Below, in pieces: positions 6,688 to 12,641 of a DNA stretch of 12,641 nucleotides. This stretch comes from Microbacteriaceae bacterium (GTDB lineage Bacteria > Actinomycetota > Actinomycetes > Actinomycetales > Microbacteriaceae): positions 1-12,641 of the forward strand of contig JAAZFP010000205.1 in assembly GCA_012511645.1 (NCBI GenBank). The letters run 5' to 3'. The position numbers were made by a program, and so were the translations under genes. Numbering within the stretch: position 1 is the first letter of the stretch; each line of letters starts with the position of its first letter. Under the pieces are notes generated by a model, which saw only the letters and a program-made list of their open reading frames with translations, had not been told where the DNA came from and made no database searches.

Positions 6688-7505
6688 ACGAAGAAGCACA
6701 TACTGACACTCAACGGCACCAGCATGGCGTGACACACGAGACCCCGCGATTTGCCGGCACCCGCATCGTAGTGAAAGTCGGTTCTTCGTCGGTCAGCGGC
6801 GAAAAAGCCTCGCAAATTCCGAACCTGGTGCGCTCGCTTGCCCGGCTGCACGCAACCGGATCTGAAGTCATCTTGGTCTCGAGTGGTGCAATCGCAACGG
6901 GTGTGCCCTTCTTACGCTTGCAGGAGCGGCCGGATGACTTGCCAACGCAGCAAGCAGCTGCGGCAGTTGGCCAGAATATTCTCGTCAATCGATACCAGCG
7001 GGCATTGAGCGTACATGAAATCATTGCTGGTCAAGTCTTGCTGACCGCCGGAGATCTCGAGAACCATGTACACCGGGGCAATGCCAAGCGTGCCATTGAG
7101 CGTTTGCTTCAACTGGGCATCCTCCCCATCATCAACGAGAATGACACGGTCGCGACCCATGAGATTCGATTTGGTGACAATGACCATTTGGCGTCGCTTG
7201 TGGCGCAGTTGGTTGGCGCAGATCATTTGATCTTGTTGTCGGATGTGGACGCGCTCTACACCGCGCCACCAAGCGAGCCGGGCGCTGAGCGCATTGCGCA
7301 GGTGAAGTTCGGAGACCCCCTGCAGGGCGTCGAGATCGGGGCGGCCCAATCAGGCTGGGGCACCGGGGGAGCCGCAACGAAGGTTCAGGCAGCACGCCTT
7401 GCTACCGAGGCAGGTACGACGGTGCTCCTGACAGAGACACGATTGTTGGATGCTGTGCTGAATGGCGAGGATTACGGCACACTCTTCGAGGCAAACTCTG
7501 ACTGA
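6684..7505 (+). CDS. proB: glutamate 5-kinase, short form without PUA domain
   Basis: A 273-residue amino acid kinase that phosphorylates L-glutamate to gamma-glutamyl phosphate, the first step of proline synthesis. Visible motifs are RIVVKVGSSSVSG with the phosphate-binding Lys31, VSSGAIATG at 65-73, NEND at 151-154, GDNDHLA at 164-170, and GTGGAATK at 226-233. The protein stops after the kinase domain, so the C-terminal PUA domain of the longer (about 370-residue) enzymes is missing. Such short forms are normal in several lineages. The GTG start overlaps the obg stop by four bases and has GGAAAG seven bases upstream. A GTG at 6729 would remove a non-conserved 15-residue leader and is the alternative start. 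The enzyme is normally inhibited by proline. Confidence 0.94.
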   Translation: MNEEAHTDTQRHQHGVTHETPRFAGTRIVVKVGSSSVSGEKASQIPNLVRSLARLHATGSEVILVSSGAIATGVPFLRLQERPDDLPTQQAAAAVGQNILVNRYQRALSVHEIIAGQVLLTAGDLENHVHRGNAKRAIERLLQLGILPIINENDTVATHEIRFGDNDHLASLVAQLVGADHLILLSDVDALYTAPPSEPGAERIAQVKFGDPLQGVEIGAAQSGWGTGGAATKVQAARLATEAGTTVLLTETRLLDAVLNGEDYGTLFEANSD

Positions 7506-7531
7506 ACGCCGCAAACCCTCCGCACTATGCT
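7502..7531 (+). promoter_or_regulatory. candidate leaderless promoter for proA
   Basis: TATGCT at 7526-7531 is a good actinobacterial -10 box. Six bases then precede the proA ATG, so transcription would start on the start codon itself. A weak -35 candidate (CTGAAC, 7502-7507) lies 18 bases upstream, at the proB stop. The absence of any Shine-Dalgarno sequence in the 32-base gap supports this reading. Confidence 0.4.
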
Positions 7532-7537
7532 GGATGC

Positions 7538-8788
7538 ATGACTAGCGATGCCTTTCTTGAGAAGCTCAGCCGCGCACGCACTGCTGCGCGTGAACTCGCG
7601 ACAGCAACCACCGCGCAAAAACACGCCGGGCTCGAAGCTATTGCTGAGGCAATAGAGGGTGGCGTAGACGAGGTGGTCGTTGCCAACGCACTCGATCTTG
7701 AGCGTGGGAGAGAGCAAAACATTGGCGACGGCCTGCTTGACCGACTGATGCTTGACGAGGCTCGGTTGCTGGGTTTGGCTGCGGCGGTGCGCGACGTGAT
7801 TCGTTTGCCGGATCCTATTGGTGATGTGGTGCGAGGAAGCACTTTGGCAAACGGCCTTCAACTGACACAGGTTCGCGTGCCGTTCGGCGTCGTGGGCGCG
7901 ATATACGAGGCGCGACCAAACGTGACCGTTGACATCGCGGCACTCGCGTTGAAGAGTGGGAATGGAGCCGTGCTGCGTGGTGGGACTGCGGCCGAGAACT
8001 CAAACCGTGTGCTCGTAGAGCTCATCCAGGGCGCGTTGCATGGCGTGGGTCTGAATGGCGATGCGGTGCAAACCATCGATGAATTTGGGCGCGAGGGTGC
8101 TGGTCGCCTGATGCGCGCCAGGGGTTACGTCGATGTGTTGATTCCGAGAGGCTCGGCTGGCTTGATTTCACGGGTGGTGCAGGAGTCGACGGTGCCTGTC
8201 ATTGAAACCGGGGCTGGACTCGTGCACGTCTATGTTGATGCGAGCGCTGACCGGGACAAAGCGATCAATATCGTTCGAAATTCAAAGGCCCATCGCCCCA
8301 GTGTCTGCAACGCAGCCGAGACCCTCCTCGTTCATCAGGATGCAGCGGACCGTTTGCTGCCAGGTCTGATTGCCGCGCTTCGCGAAGAGGGCGTAGCGCT
8401 CTCCGGCGATGCTGGTGTCACTGCGGTTGTACCCGACATCGCGACGGCCGACGAAGACGTGTGGGCAACCGAGCACCTCTCTCTTGAAATGGGAATCAAG
8501 CTTGTTGAATCGCTGGATGAGGCGATCGAGCACATCGACCGCTATTCGACGCGTCACACCGAGTCGATTGTCACCGAAAATTACGACAACGCTCAGCGAT
8601 TCGTGAGCGAAGTTGACTCTGCGGTGGTGATGGTCAACGCTTCTACCAGGTTCACTGACGGCGGTGAATTTGGGTTTGGAGCAGAGGTTGGTATCTCGAC
8701 GCAGAAGCTTCATGCTCGCGGTCCGATGGGTCTGCAAGAGCTCACCAGTACGAAATGGATCGTTCGAGGGTCGGGCCAGATTCGCTAG
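7538..8788 (+). CDS. proA: glutamate-5-semialdehyde dehydrogenase (gamma-glutamyl phosphate reductase)
   Basis: A 416-residue protein of the aldehyde dehydrogenase superfamily, the usual ProA length. It reduces gamma-glutamyl phosphate with NADPH to glutamate 5-semialdehyde, which cyclises toward proline. The signature PFGVVGAIYEARPNV is at 115-129, LRGG at 146-149, and the catalytic cysteine is C257 in the PSVCNAAETLLVH motif. The C-terminal FGFGAEVGISTQKLHARGPMGL stretch is strongly family-typical. It lies 32 bases after proB, the standard pairing that channels the unstable phosphate intermediate. The ATG at 7538 gives the expected N-terminus. A long open frame on the opposite strand is a shadow of this gene. 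Confidence 0.97.
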   Translation: MTSDAFLEKLSRARTAARELATATTAQKHAGLEAIAEAIEGGVDEVVVANALDLERGREQNIGDGLLDRLMLDEARLLGLAAAVRDVIRLPDPIGDVVRGSTLANGLQLTQVRVPFGVVGAIYEARPNVTVDIAALALKSGNGAVLRGGTAAENSNRVLVELIQGALHGVGLNGDAVQTIDEFGREGAGRLMRARGYVDVLIPRGSAGLISRVVQESTVPVIETGAGLVHVYVDASADRDKAINIVRNSKAHRPSVCNAAETLLVHQDAADRLLPGLIAALREEGVALSGDAGVTAVVPDIATADEDVWATEHLSLEMGIKLVESLDEAIEHIDRYSTRHTESIVTENYDNAQRFVSEVDSAVVMVNASTRFTDGGEFGFGAEVGISTQKLHARGPMGLQELTSTKWIVRGSGQIR

Positions 8789-8832
8789 GTTCACCGCAGC
8801 GCGGCTAATTCTGTGGATCCTTGGAGACGCGC

Positions 8833-8838
8833 TAGACT
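8833..8838 (+). promoter_or_regulatory. candidate -10 box before the small membrane protein and nadD
   Basis: TAGACT matches the TANNNT pattern, with a start expected near 8845 and a leader of about 30 bases that includes the AGGGG ribosome binding site. The -35 is poorly matched (TTCTGT at 18 bases spacing). It may drive the run from the small membrane gene to rsfS. Confidence 0.35.
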
Positions 8839-8876
8839 GATGCATAATTACTCGCGTTATAACCACAGGGGTGTTG

Positions 8877-9083
8877 ATGTCTGTTCTCGCTACCGTCGCA
8901 GTTGCTGCTGAAGAGAGCCATGTGATTAATGAGCTGTTCATGCCTGCGCCGCTGTTTGGCCTGCTTGCGCTCGTTGCGTTCACTGCATTCGCGTTTGTGA
9001 CCTTCAGCTTTCGCAACGTAGCGAACCGTCACAGTGAGAAGGCCGAGGCCTACGCTCGTGAGCACGGCTCCGCGCAGCACTAA
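8877..9083 (+). CDS. small single-helix membrane protein, function unknown
   Basis: A 68-residue protein with a short polar N-terminus, one hydrophobic helix at about residues 23-47 (PAPLFGLLALVAFTAFAFVTF), and a positively charged, then mixed, C-terminus with RHSEKAEAYAREHG. The helix is long enough to span the membrane once, and the basic residues after it suggest a cytoplasmic C-terminus. ATG at 8877 is preferred because AGGGG at 8867-8871 is well placed. An in-frame GTG at 8871 overlaps that site. I recall uncharacterised small proteins in the proA-nadD gap of related actinobacteria, but this is memory, not a search. The gene overlaps the proposed nadD start by 26 bases, which points to coupled translation. 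No function can be assigned. Confidence 0.75.
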   Translation: MSVLATVAVAAEESHVINELFMPAPLFGLLALVAFTAFAFVTFSFRNVANRHSEKAEAYAREHGSAQH

Positions 9084-9681
9084 GGCGGCGGCATCCCTGA
9101 GACGCATCGGGGTCATGGGTGGCACATTCGACCCAATTCATCATGGACACCTCGTGGCAGCGAGCGAAGTCGCGGCGAGCTTTGATCTTGATGAAGTGAT
9201 ATTCGTTCCGACGGGTGAACCATGGCAGAAATCGAAGGTCAGTGATAGCGAGCATCGTTATCTCATGACGGTGATTGCTACCGCATCCAACCCAAGATTC
9301 ACGGTGAGCAGGGTCGATATTGACCGTGAAGGCCCCACATACACAGTCGACACGCTGCGCGATCTTCGCAAGATTTTGCCGAATGACGAGCTGTTTTTTA
9401 TCTCGGGAGCTGACGCGGTCGAGCAAATAGTGAGTTGGAAAGATGCCGACCAACTCTGGGAATTCGCCCACTTTATCGGGGTCTCTCGGCCCGGCCACGA
9501 ACTGTCGCTTTCTGGATTATCTGACAAACACGTAAGCTTATTGGAAGTTCCTGCGTTGGCGATCTCATCGACTGACTGTCGCAGCCGAGTGTCAACAGGT
9601 CACCCTGTATGGTATCTCGTGCCCGATGGTGTGGTGCAGTACATCGCCAAGCACAAGCTGTACAGCAACGGAAGTGACTGA
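9058..9681 (+). CDS. nadD: nicotinate-nucleotide adenylyltransferase
   Basis: A 207-residue nucleotidyltransferase that adenylates nicotinate mononucleotide to deamido-NAD, a required step of NAD synthesis. The GGTFDPIHHGH motif at residues 21-31 carries the HxGH signature, and ISSTDCR at 169-175 is the C-terminal ISSTxxR signature. SWKDADQLWEFAHFIGVSRPG is also typical. The start is uncertain. GTG at 9058 gives a short leader (MSTAPRS...) before the first strand RRIGVMGG. GTG at 9034 is longer and has no ribosome binding site, and ATG at 9115 would cut off the first strand. The proposed start lies inside the preceding small membrane gene. The downstream acidic protein gene begins three bases after the stop, and rsfS follows that, so the group is probably one transcript. 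Confidence 0.94.
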   Translation: MSTAPRSTKAAASLRRIGVMGGTFDPIHHGHLVAASEVAASFDLDEVIFVPTGEPWQKSKVSDSEHRYLMTVIATASNPRFTVSRVDIDREGPTYTVDTLRDLRKILPNDELFFISGADAVEQIVSWKDADQLWEFAHFIGVSRPGHELSLSGLSDKHVSLLEVPALAISSTDCRSRVSTGHPVWYLVPDGVVQYIAKHKLYSNGSD

Positions 9682-9684
9682 CGT

Positions 9685-10977
9685 ATGAGTGATACTGAGG
9701 AGAGCCGGCCGCTCACCCGCCGCGAATTGCGACTGCGGGCGATGGCGGAGGCTGGTTCGGAGGCGCCAGAGACGGTTGCTTCGCAGGACAACGAAGTTTC
9801 CCTTGACACGGCTGCCATCGACGACTTGCTGGTGGACATCGAGATTTCGATTGTCGATGAGCAAGGCAATTTGCGTAGTCGACGCGAGATTCGAGAGCTG
9901 CGTGAACGCGCCGCTGCCGAAGTGTTGGCAGCGAGACAAGAGACTGCGGCTGTGTTCACCACAACCGAGGGCATTGACGTTGCCGACGAAGTTGATATCG
10001 CTGATGAAGTCACCGTCGATGATGATGATGAAGAAGTCAGCCAGGAGGATTTGCAGACCGCAGAGAAACCTGAGTCCGGTTCAGAGAACCCCTCTGAACG
10101 TGACGTCGTTGAAGACTTTGATTCGCTGCCACCAACCGTTGCAATGGACGTGCTCGCCGAAGACCTTGTCGAGGCGGATGACGCTGCGTCGGCGCTCGAA
10201 GATCTTTTCGCTCAGGAAGATTCATTCGAAGAGCCCGCTTCGCAGACGCACGACGAAGAATTGCGAGAGATCGCTGAAGGCGCAGATGCTTCCGCTGAGG
10301 AGACACTTCGCGGGGACGCGTTCTCTGAAGATCTCACCGAGGCTGAGAATGAAATCACCTCCGAGGTTGCACATGAGGGAGACACCGGAGGCTCTGTTGC
10401 CGAACCGACTCCCACGAATGGCTACTCGTTTCCCGATATTGCCCCGCTCGACGAAGGGCAGTCTGTATTTGACGACCCGACCCTGAGATTGCTCGGTAGA
10501 GGCTCAGCGAGTGCAAACTCAGATGATGCCCGTGGTGATTTTGATGAACTCATCAACCGTGCGGTGGCTCAAGAAGGGGGAGCGAGCAACACCTCTGCGC
10601 TCATTCTTCCGAACATGCCAGACACGGAGAACCTTTCCGGAGCACTCGGGGATACTGGAGAGCTTTTCGTAACCGGATCGATTGAGATGCCAAAATCTCT
10701 GTCCGAGACGGGAGGGCACTCGTCGCTGCATGATTCGGTCGAAATCGAGCCGTTAGATGAGCTCGGGCTTGGAGAGGTCTCCCCGGCGGATAACCTTATG
10801 GCTCCGGTGTCAGCAGTCAAGGCTGTGAGCGCGCGATCTGCGCAAGGCTCGCTGCTCGCAGAATCTGCGAAGGACAAGAGCAAAATGCCAGTGGTGTTAA
10901 TTGCCACGGGTGGGGTGCTAGTTGTCGGTGCTGTTGCACTCATTATCTGGGCAGCTTCGAGCGGACTCTTCGGATGA
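9685..10977 (+). CDS. acidic, tail-anchored membrane protein, function unknown
   Basis: A 430-residue protein with no domain I recognise. It has three parts. The N-terminus carries two similar basic helices, LTRRELRLR (residues 10-18) and RSRREIRELR (64-73), each followed by an Ala-rich segment. A long acidic, low-complexity middle (about 90-385) has a DDDDEE run and a DVADEVDIADEV near-repeat. One hydrophobic helix at about 402-424 lies six residues from the C-terminus. No signal peptide is visible. This is the pattern of a tail-anchored protein with a large cytoplasmic, mostly disordered part. The gene lies three bases after nadD and overlaps rsfS by four bases (ATGA), so it is almost certainly translated in an operon with them. 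Such proteins occur at this locus in related genomes as far as I recall, usually unnamed. A link to ribosomes or the membrane is only a guess from position. Confidence 0.85.
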   Translation: MSDTEESRPLTRRELRLRAMAEAGSEAPETVASQDNEVSLDTAAIDDLLVDIEISIVDEQGNLRSRREIRELRERAAAEVLAARQETAAVFTTTEGIDVADEVDIADEVTVDDDDEEVSQEDLQTAEKPESGSENPSERDVVEDFDSLPPTVAMDVLAEDLVEADDAASALEDLFAQEDSFEEPASQTHDEELREIAEGADASAEETLRGDAFSEDLTEAENEITSEVAHEGDTGGSVAEPTPTNGYSFPDIAPLDEGQSVFDDPTLRLLGRGSASANSDDARGDFDELINRAVAQEGGASNTSALILPNMPDTENLSGALGDTGELFVTGSIEMPKSLSETGGHSSLHDSVEIEPLDELGLGEVSPADNLMAPVSAVKAVSARSAQGSLLAESAKDKSKMPVVLIATGGVLVVGAVALIIWAASSGLFG

Positions 10978-11387
10978 GCGTGAGCGAACACACGCAGGGC
11001 CTTGATTTACTGCGTGCTGCTGTTGGGGCAGCTGAGCAAAAGGGAGCATCGGCTCCGGTTGCGCTGCGCGTGTCAGAGTACTTCGCACTTGCTGACGTGT
11101 TTTTCATCGTCAGTGGATCAGTCGAGCGCAATGTGCAAGCTATCTCAGATGAAATTGAGGAACAGCTCAATCTCGCCGGCGTGCGCACGATCCGACGCGA
11201 GGGCCGTGAAAGTGGCCGTTGGATTCTGTTGGACTTCGGCGACTTGATCGTGCATGTATTTCATCAGGAAGAACGCGACTATTACGGTCTTGAGCGTCTG
11301 TGGAAGGATTGCCCGACGATTGACCTCGCACCGTTCATTGAGGCGTCCAACGATTTGTCTCTCGACACCCAGGGTGGTGTAGAGTAG
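10974..11387 (+). CDS. rsfS: ribosome silencing factor RsfS
   Basis: A 137-residue RsfS/Iojap family protein. It binds ribosomal protein L14 on the 50S subunit and blocks joining to the 30S, shutting down translation when nutrients are poor. Family-typical stretches are LALADVFFIVSGS-like (here FALADVFFIVSGSVERNVQAISDEIEE), a central RREGRESGRWILLDFGDLIVHVFHQEERDYYGLERLW, and a short variable tail. The ATG at 10974 overlaps the preceding stop (ATGA) and has no Shine-Dalgarno sequence of its own, so translation is probably coupled to the acidic membrane protein. nadD-rsfS linkage is common across bacteria. The antisense strand of its 3' half remains open as an extension of the integrase frame. 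Confidence 0.95.
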   Translation: MSVSEHTQGLDLLRAAVGAAEQKGASAPVALRVSEYFALADVFFIVSGSVERNVQAISDEIEEQLNLAGVRTIRREGRESGRWILLDFGDLIVHVFHQEERDYYGLERLWKDCPTIDLAPFIEASNDLSLDTQGGVE

Positions 11388-12641
11388 AGGGGTTGTCGGG
11401 CGAGCATTCGTCCGACTTCCTGGGTCTGTGGCGCAGCTGGTAGCGCACCTGCATGGCATGCAGGGGGTCAGGGGTTCGAGTCCCCTCAGATACACCACGA
11501 TGCTCTTACTCAAACTAATGTCCAAAGCAATGCCCGCGGATGATGGTGACGGATATTGAGAAGGCCCGCTGGTTTCGGCGGGCTTTTTTGATTTCCTGCC
11601 GTTCTGACCTTCGTGCGCGCGATCTGCTCTGGCAGCGAGGCGTGCTTCGCTGACGGCGACACGGGTGGCTGGGCCGAGGATGAGATCGAACGGTGGCGCG
11701 AGTCTAGCTCTGAGCTGGTGGGTTTCGTCATCGGTTTCGATGACCTCGATCATCTCGAAGATGAGTTGGTTGAACAGGCGGCGGATGTGGTCTGGCGCTT
11801 CAGTGTACGAGCCACCCATGTACTGCGCTATATCGAGGGCGTTGGTAATGAGGGTGTCTGCTTTGGTGAAGTCAGCGGCAGCTTCATTGAGTTTGCGGTT
11901 GATGCCGCCGAGTTCTCGTTCGAGGCGGCTCTGCTCTGCCTTGAGGACTTCAAGCGGGATCGCGTCGTTGTAATGTGCCTCGAGCAGCTTGCGTTGCTTG
12001 CGCTCGATATCTTGCTTGCTTGTCGTGAGCTGAAGGTGCTCGATGTCGCTGTCTGCACGGATCTCCTTCAGCGACAAGCGGAGAAGTGATTCGAGATCTG
12101 CGCGGAAATCGGCTTGCAAGGTGAGCCGATTGTAAAGATCTTGAATGAGGTCTTCGACGTGTTCGATCTGGATTGAGCGGAGCGTGCAGCCTGTGCGTTT
12201 CGAGTGGCGTCCGCGGCAGGCATAGTAGCCATACGTTTCGCCTTGCCCGTTCTTCACAACTTGTACCATCATGCGTGATTCGCAGTTTCCGCAGAAGAGT
12301 GTGGACTTGAGGTAATGATCGTGCTTGATCGTGCGTTCACCATTAACCTTCGACCTGAGCACCGACTGCACTTTCGTGAAGAGTTCACGGTCGATGAGTG
12401 GCGTATGGGAGCCGGGGTACTCGACTCCTTTGAACGTAGTCACACCGGTGTAATACGGGTTGGTGAGAAACGAGTGAACCTGTCGGATCTGGACTGGCCC
12501 CTCGACCATGCGTGGCGTCGGGACAGTTGTGAGGCCGCGCCTGCCGAGTTCCTCGGCGATACTTCGGAGCGTCCACTCGCCGGTGGCGTACTGCTCGAAC
12601 GCCCAGATGATGTGGGGAGCACGCTCCGTGTCGACGATGAC
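11145..12641 (-). CDS. large serine recombinase (site-specific integrase), N-terminus outside window
   Basis: The frame is open from the window edge down to a TGA at 11145-11147 (498 codons seen). From the N-terminal side: the recombinase domain (FEQYATGEWTLRSIAEELGRRG, then FLTNPYYTGV); a zinc-ribbon domain with FCGNC at about 12284-12296 and two further cysteines near 12216 and 12187; a coiled-coil segment with ERKQRKLLEAH and LKAEQSRLERELGG (about 12035-11870), the arm used for synapsis control; and a last conserved-looking strand LRARLAPPFDLIL near 11680. The resolvase-type catalytic domain with the active serine must lie upstream of the window. The true functional end is probably near 11670-11500. 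Beyond that the frame reads through the tRNA terminator, the tRNA antisense strand (YLRGLEPLTPCMPCR) and rsfS antisense, which looks like loss of the native stop rather than real protein. The enzyme would cut and rejoin attP and attB by serine-linked strand exchange. Confidence 0.85.
   Translation of the reverse strand, partial: VIVDTERAPHIIWAFEQYATGEWTLRSIAEELGRRGLTTVPTPRMVEGPVQIRQVHSFLTNPYYTGVTTFKGVEYPGSHTPLIDRELFTKVQSVLRSKVNGERTIKHDHYLKSTLFCGNCESRMMVQVVKNGQGETYGYYACRGRHSKRTGCTLRSIQIEHVEDLIQDLYNRLTLQADFRADLESLLRLSLKEIRADSDIEHLQLTTSKQDIERKQRKLLEAHYNDAIPLEVLKAEQSRLERELGGINRKLNEAAADFTKADTLITNALDIAQYMGGSYTEAPDHIRRLFNQLIFEMIEVIETDDETHQLRARLAPPFDLILGPATRVAVSEARLAARADRAHEGQNGRKSKKPAETSGPSQYPSPSSAGIALDISLSKSIVVYLRGLEPLTPCMPCRCATSCATDPGSRTNARPTTPLLYTTLGVERQIVGRLNERCEVNRRAILPQTLKTVIVAFFLMKYMHDQVAEVQQNPTATFTALASDRAHAGEIELFLNFI
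11395..11416 (+). other. stem-loop between rsfS and tRNA-Ala
   Basis: GTCGGGCGA (11395-11403) and TCGTCCGAC (11408-11416) form a 9-bp stem with one G-U pair and a GCAT loop. No T run follows. It lies eight bases after the rsfS stop and five before the tRNA. It may mark the 3' end of rsfS mRNA after tRNA processing, or be a weak terminator. Confidence 0.5.
11422..11497 (+). tRNA. tRNA-Ala (anticodon GGC), encoded CCA end
   Basis: A full 76-base cloverleaf: acceptor GGGTCTG with CAGATAC; D arm GCGC/GCGC; anticodon stem CCTGC/GCAGG with loop ATGGCAT, giving anticodon GGC; five-base variable loop; T arm AGGGG-TTCGAGT-CCCCT; discriminator A and genomic CCA (11495-11497). The G3-U70 pair that marks alanine tRNAs is present. 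One acceptor pair, G2 with A71 (position 11492), is mismatched, whereas a C there would give a perfect stem. The 3' half is the probable attachment site of the element to the right. The gene directly follows rsfS and has a terminator 64 bases downstream. Confidence 0.96.
11471..11497. other. predicted attachment-site half at the tRNA-Ala 3' end
   Basis: The T arm and acceptor 3' strand adjoin DNA carrying a serine integrase pointing toward the tRNA, the usual look of an element integrated at a tRNA end. The exact crossover cannot be set from one end. The G2/A71 mismatch hints that the bases up to 11492 or beyond came from the element. The second copy should lie at the far end, outside the window. 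Confidence 0.4.
11498..12641. mobile_element. end of an integrative element (continues beyond window)
   Basis: From the tRNA end to the window edge the only recognisable gene is a large serine recombinase, and the orderly housekeeping gene run stops. The element type (prophage, integrative plasmid or other island) cannot be told from one integrase. The bases between tRNA and integrase body (11498 to about 11670) contain the tRNA-side terminator and the non-conserved integrase tail, nothing else I can support. Confidence 0.6.
11561..11589 (+). terminator. Rho-independent terminator downstream of tRNA-Ala
   Basis: GCCCGC (11564-11569) pairs with GCGGGC (11578-11583) around an eight-base loop; AAG before the stem can pair with the first Ts. 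Six Ts (11584-11589) follow on the plus strand, so it serves tRNA transcription, not the integrase. On the minus strand it is translated as part of the integrase tail (KKPAETSGP). Confidence 0.85.

Noticed and set aside
8282..9016. 244-codon open frame on the minus strand over the end of proA
   Set aside because: It lies opposite a well-identified gene and has low-complexity, Arg/Ser/Asn-rich content with no recognisable motif; typical antisense shadow in GC-rich coding DNA.
10018..10035. GAT triplet run in the acidic protein gene as a phase-variable repeat
   Set aside because: Only four GAT units plus two GAA; a change in whole triplets would only alter the Asp run and not switch the gene.
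9689..10486. 265-codon Arg/Leu/Ser-rich open frame on the plus strand inside the acidic protein gene
   Set aside because: It is the shifted frame of acidic codons (GAA, GAT), which reads as Arg, Met and Ser. The acidic frame has the start position, operon overlaps and membrane helix.
11388..11497. Antisense tRNA reading (GLEPLTPCMPCR) as a real protein motif
   Set aside because: It is the reverse strand of tRNA-Ala and appears only because the frame lacks a stop; treated as a junction artefact.
11613..12089. 158-codon open frame on the plus strand opposite the integrase
   Set aside because: It mirrors the integrase coiled-coil region; no motif or ribosome binding site supports it.

Overview
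The window reads as a chromosomal segment of a moderately high-GC actinobacterium, most likely a Microbacteriaceae-type organism. The evidence is the gene order rplU-rpmA-obg-proB-proA-small membrane protein-nadD-acidic membrane protein-rsfS-tRNA-Ala, frequent GTG starts, TANNNT-type -10 boxes, at least one apparently leaderless gene, and an RNase E/G with long disordered arms on both sides of its catalytic core. Genus-level placement is inference only.

Layout: (1) 1-437 is the 3' end of rpsA (ribosomal protein S1), followed by a strong hairpin terminator and then coaE (dephospho-CoA kinase). (2) A single minus-strand gene, 1113-1727, encodes a VKOR-family membrane protein. It converges on coaE and diverges from rne. 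The 239-bp divergent region (1728-1966) carries candidate promoters and two short symmetric repeats. (3) 1967-6687 is an RNA and ribosome block: rne/rng, then a structured leader with its own promoter, rplU (L21), rpmA (L27), and obg (ribosome-associated GTPase). (4) 6684-8788 holds proB and proA, the first two steps of proline synthesis; proB overlaps obg by 4 bases. (5) 8877-11387 is a tightly packed run: a small one-helix membrane protein, nadD (NAD synthesis), a 430-residue acidic tail-anchored protein of unknown function, and rsfS (ribosome silencing factor). A tRNA-Ala(GGC) gene follows.

(6) From the 3' end of that tRNA to the window edge the DNA looks like the end of an integrative element. 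A large serine recombinase reads back toward the tRNA on the minus strand, and its N-terminal catalytic domain lies outside the window. Two oddities mark this junction. The tRNA acceptor stem has one mismatch, G2 against A71. The integrase reading frame meets no stop codon before the tRNA, running antisense through the tRNA terminator, the tRNA and part of rsfS. The most interesting hypothesis here is that integration rebuilt the tRNA end imperfectly and also changed the C-terminus of the integrase. It can be tested from the other end of the element.

Most of the window is conserved housekeeping DNA. I see no CRISPR array, toxin-antitoxin pair or recognisable defence cassette. The novelty candidates are the element/tRNA junction, the uncharacterised acidic membrane protein, and the leader structures.
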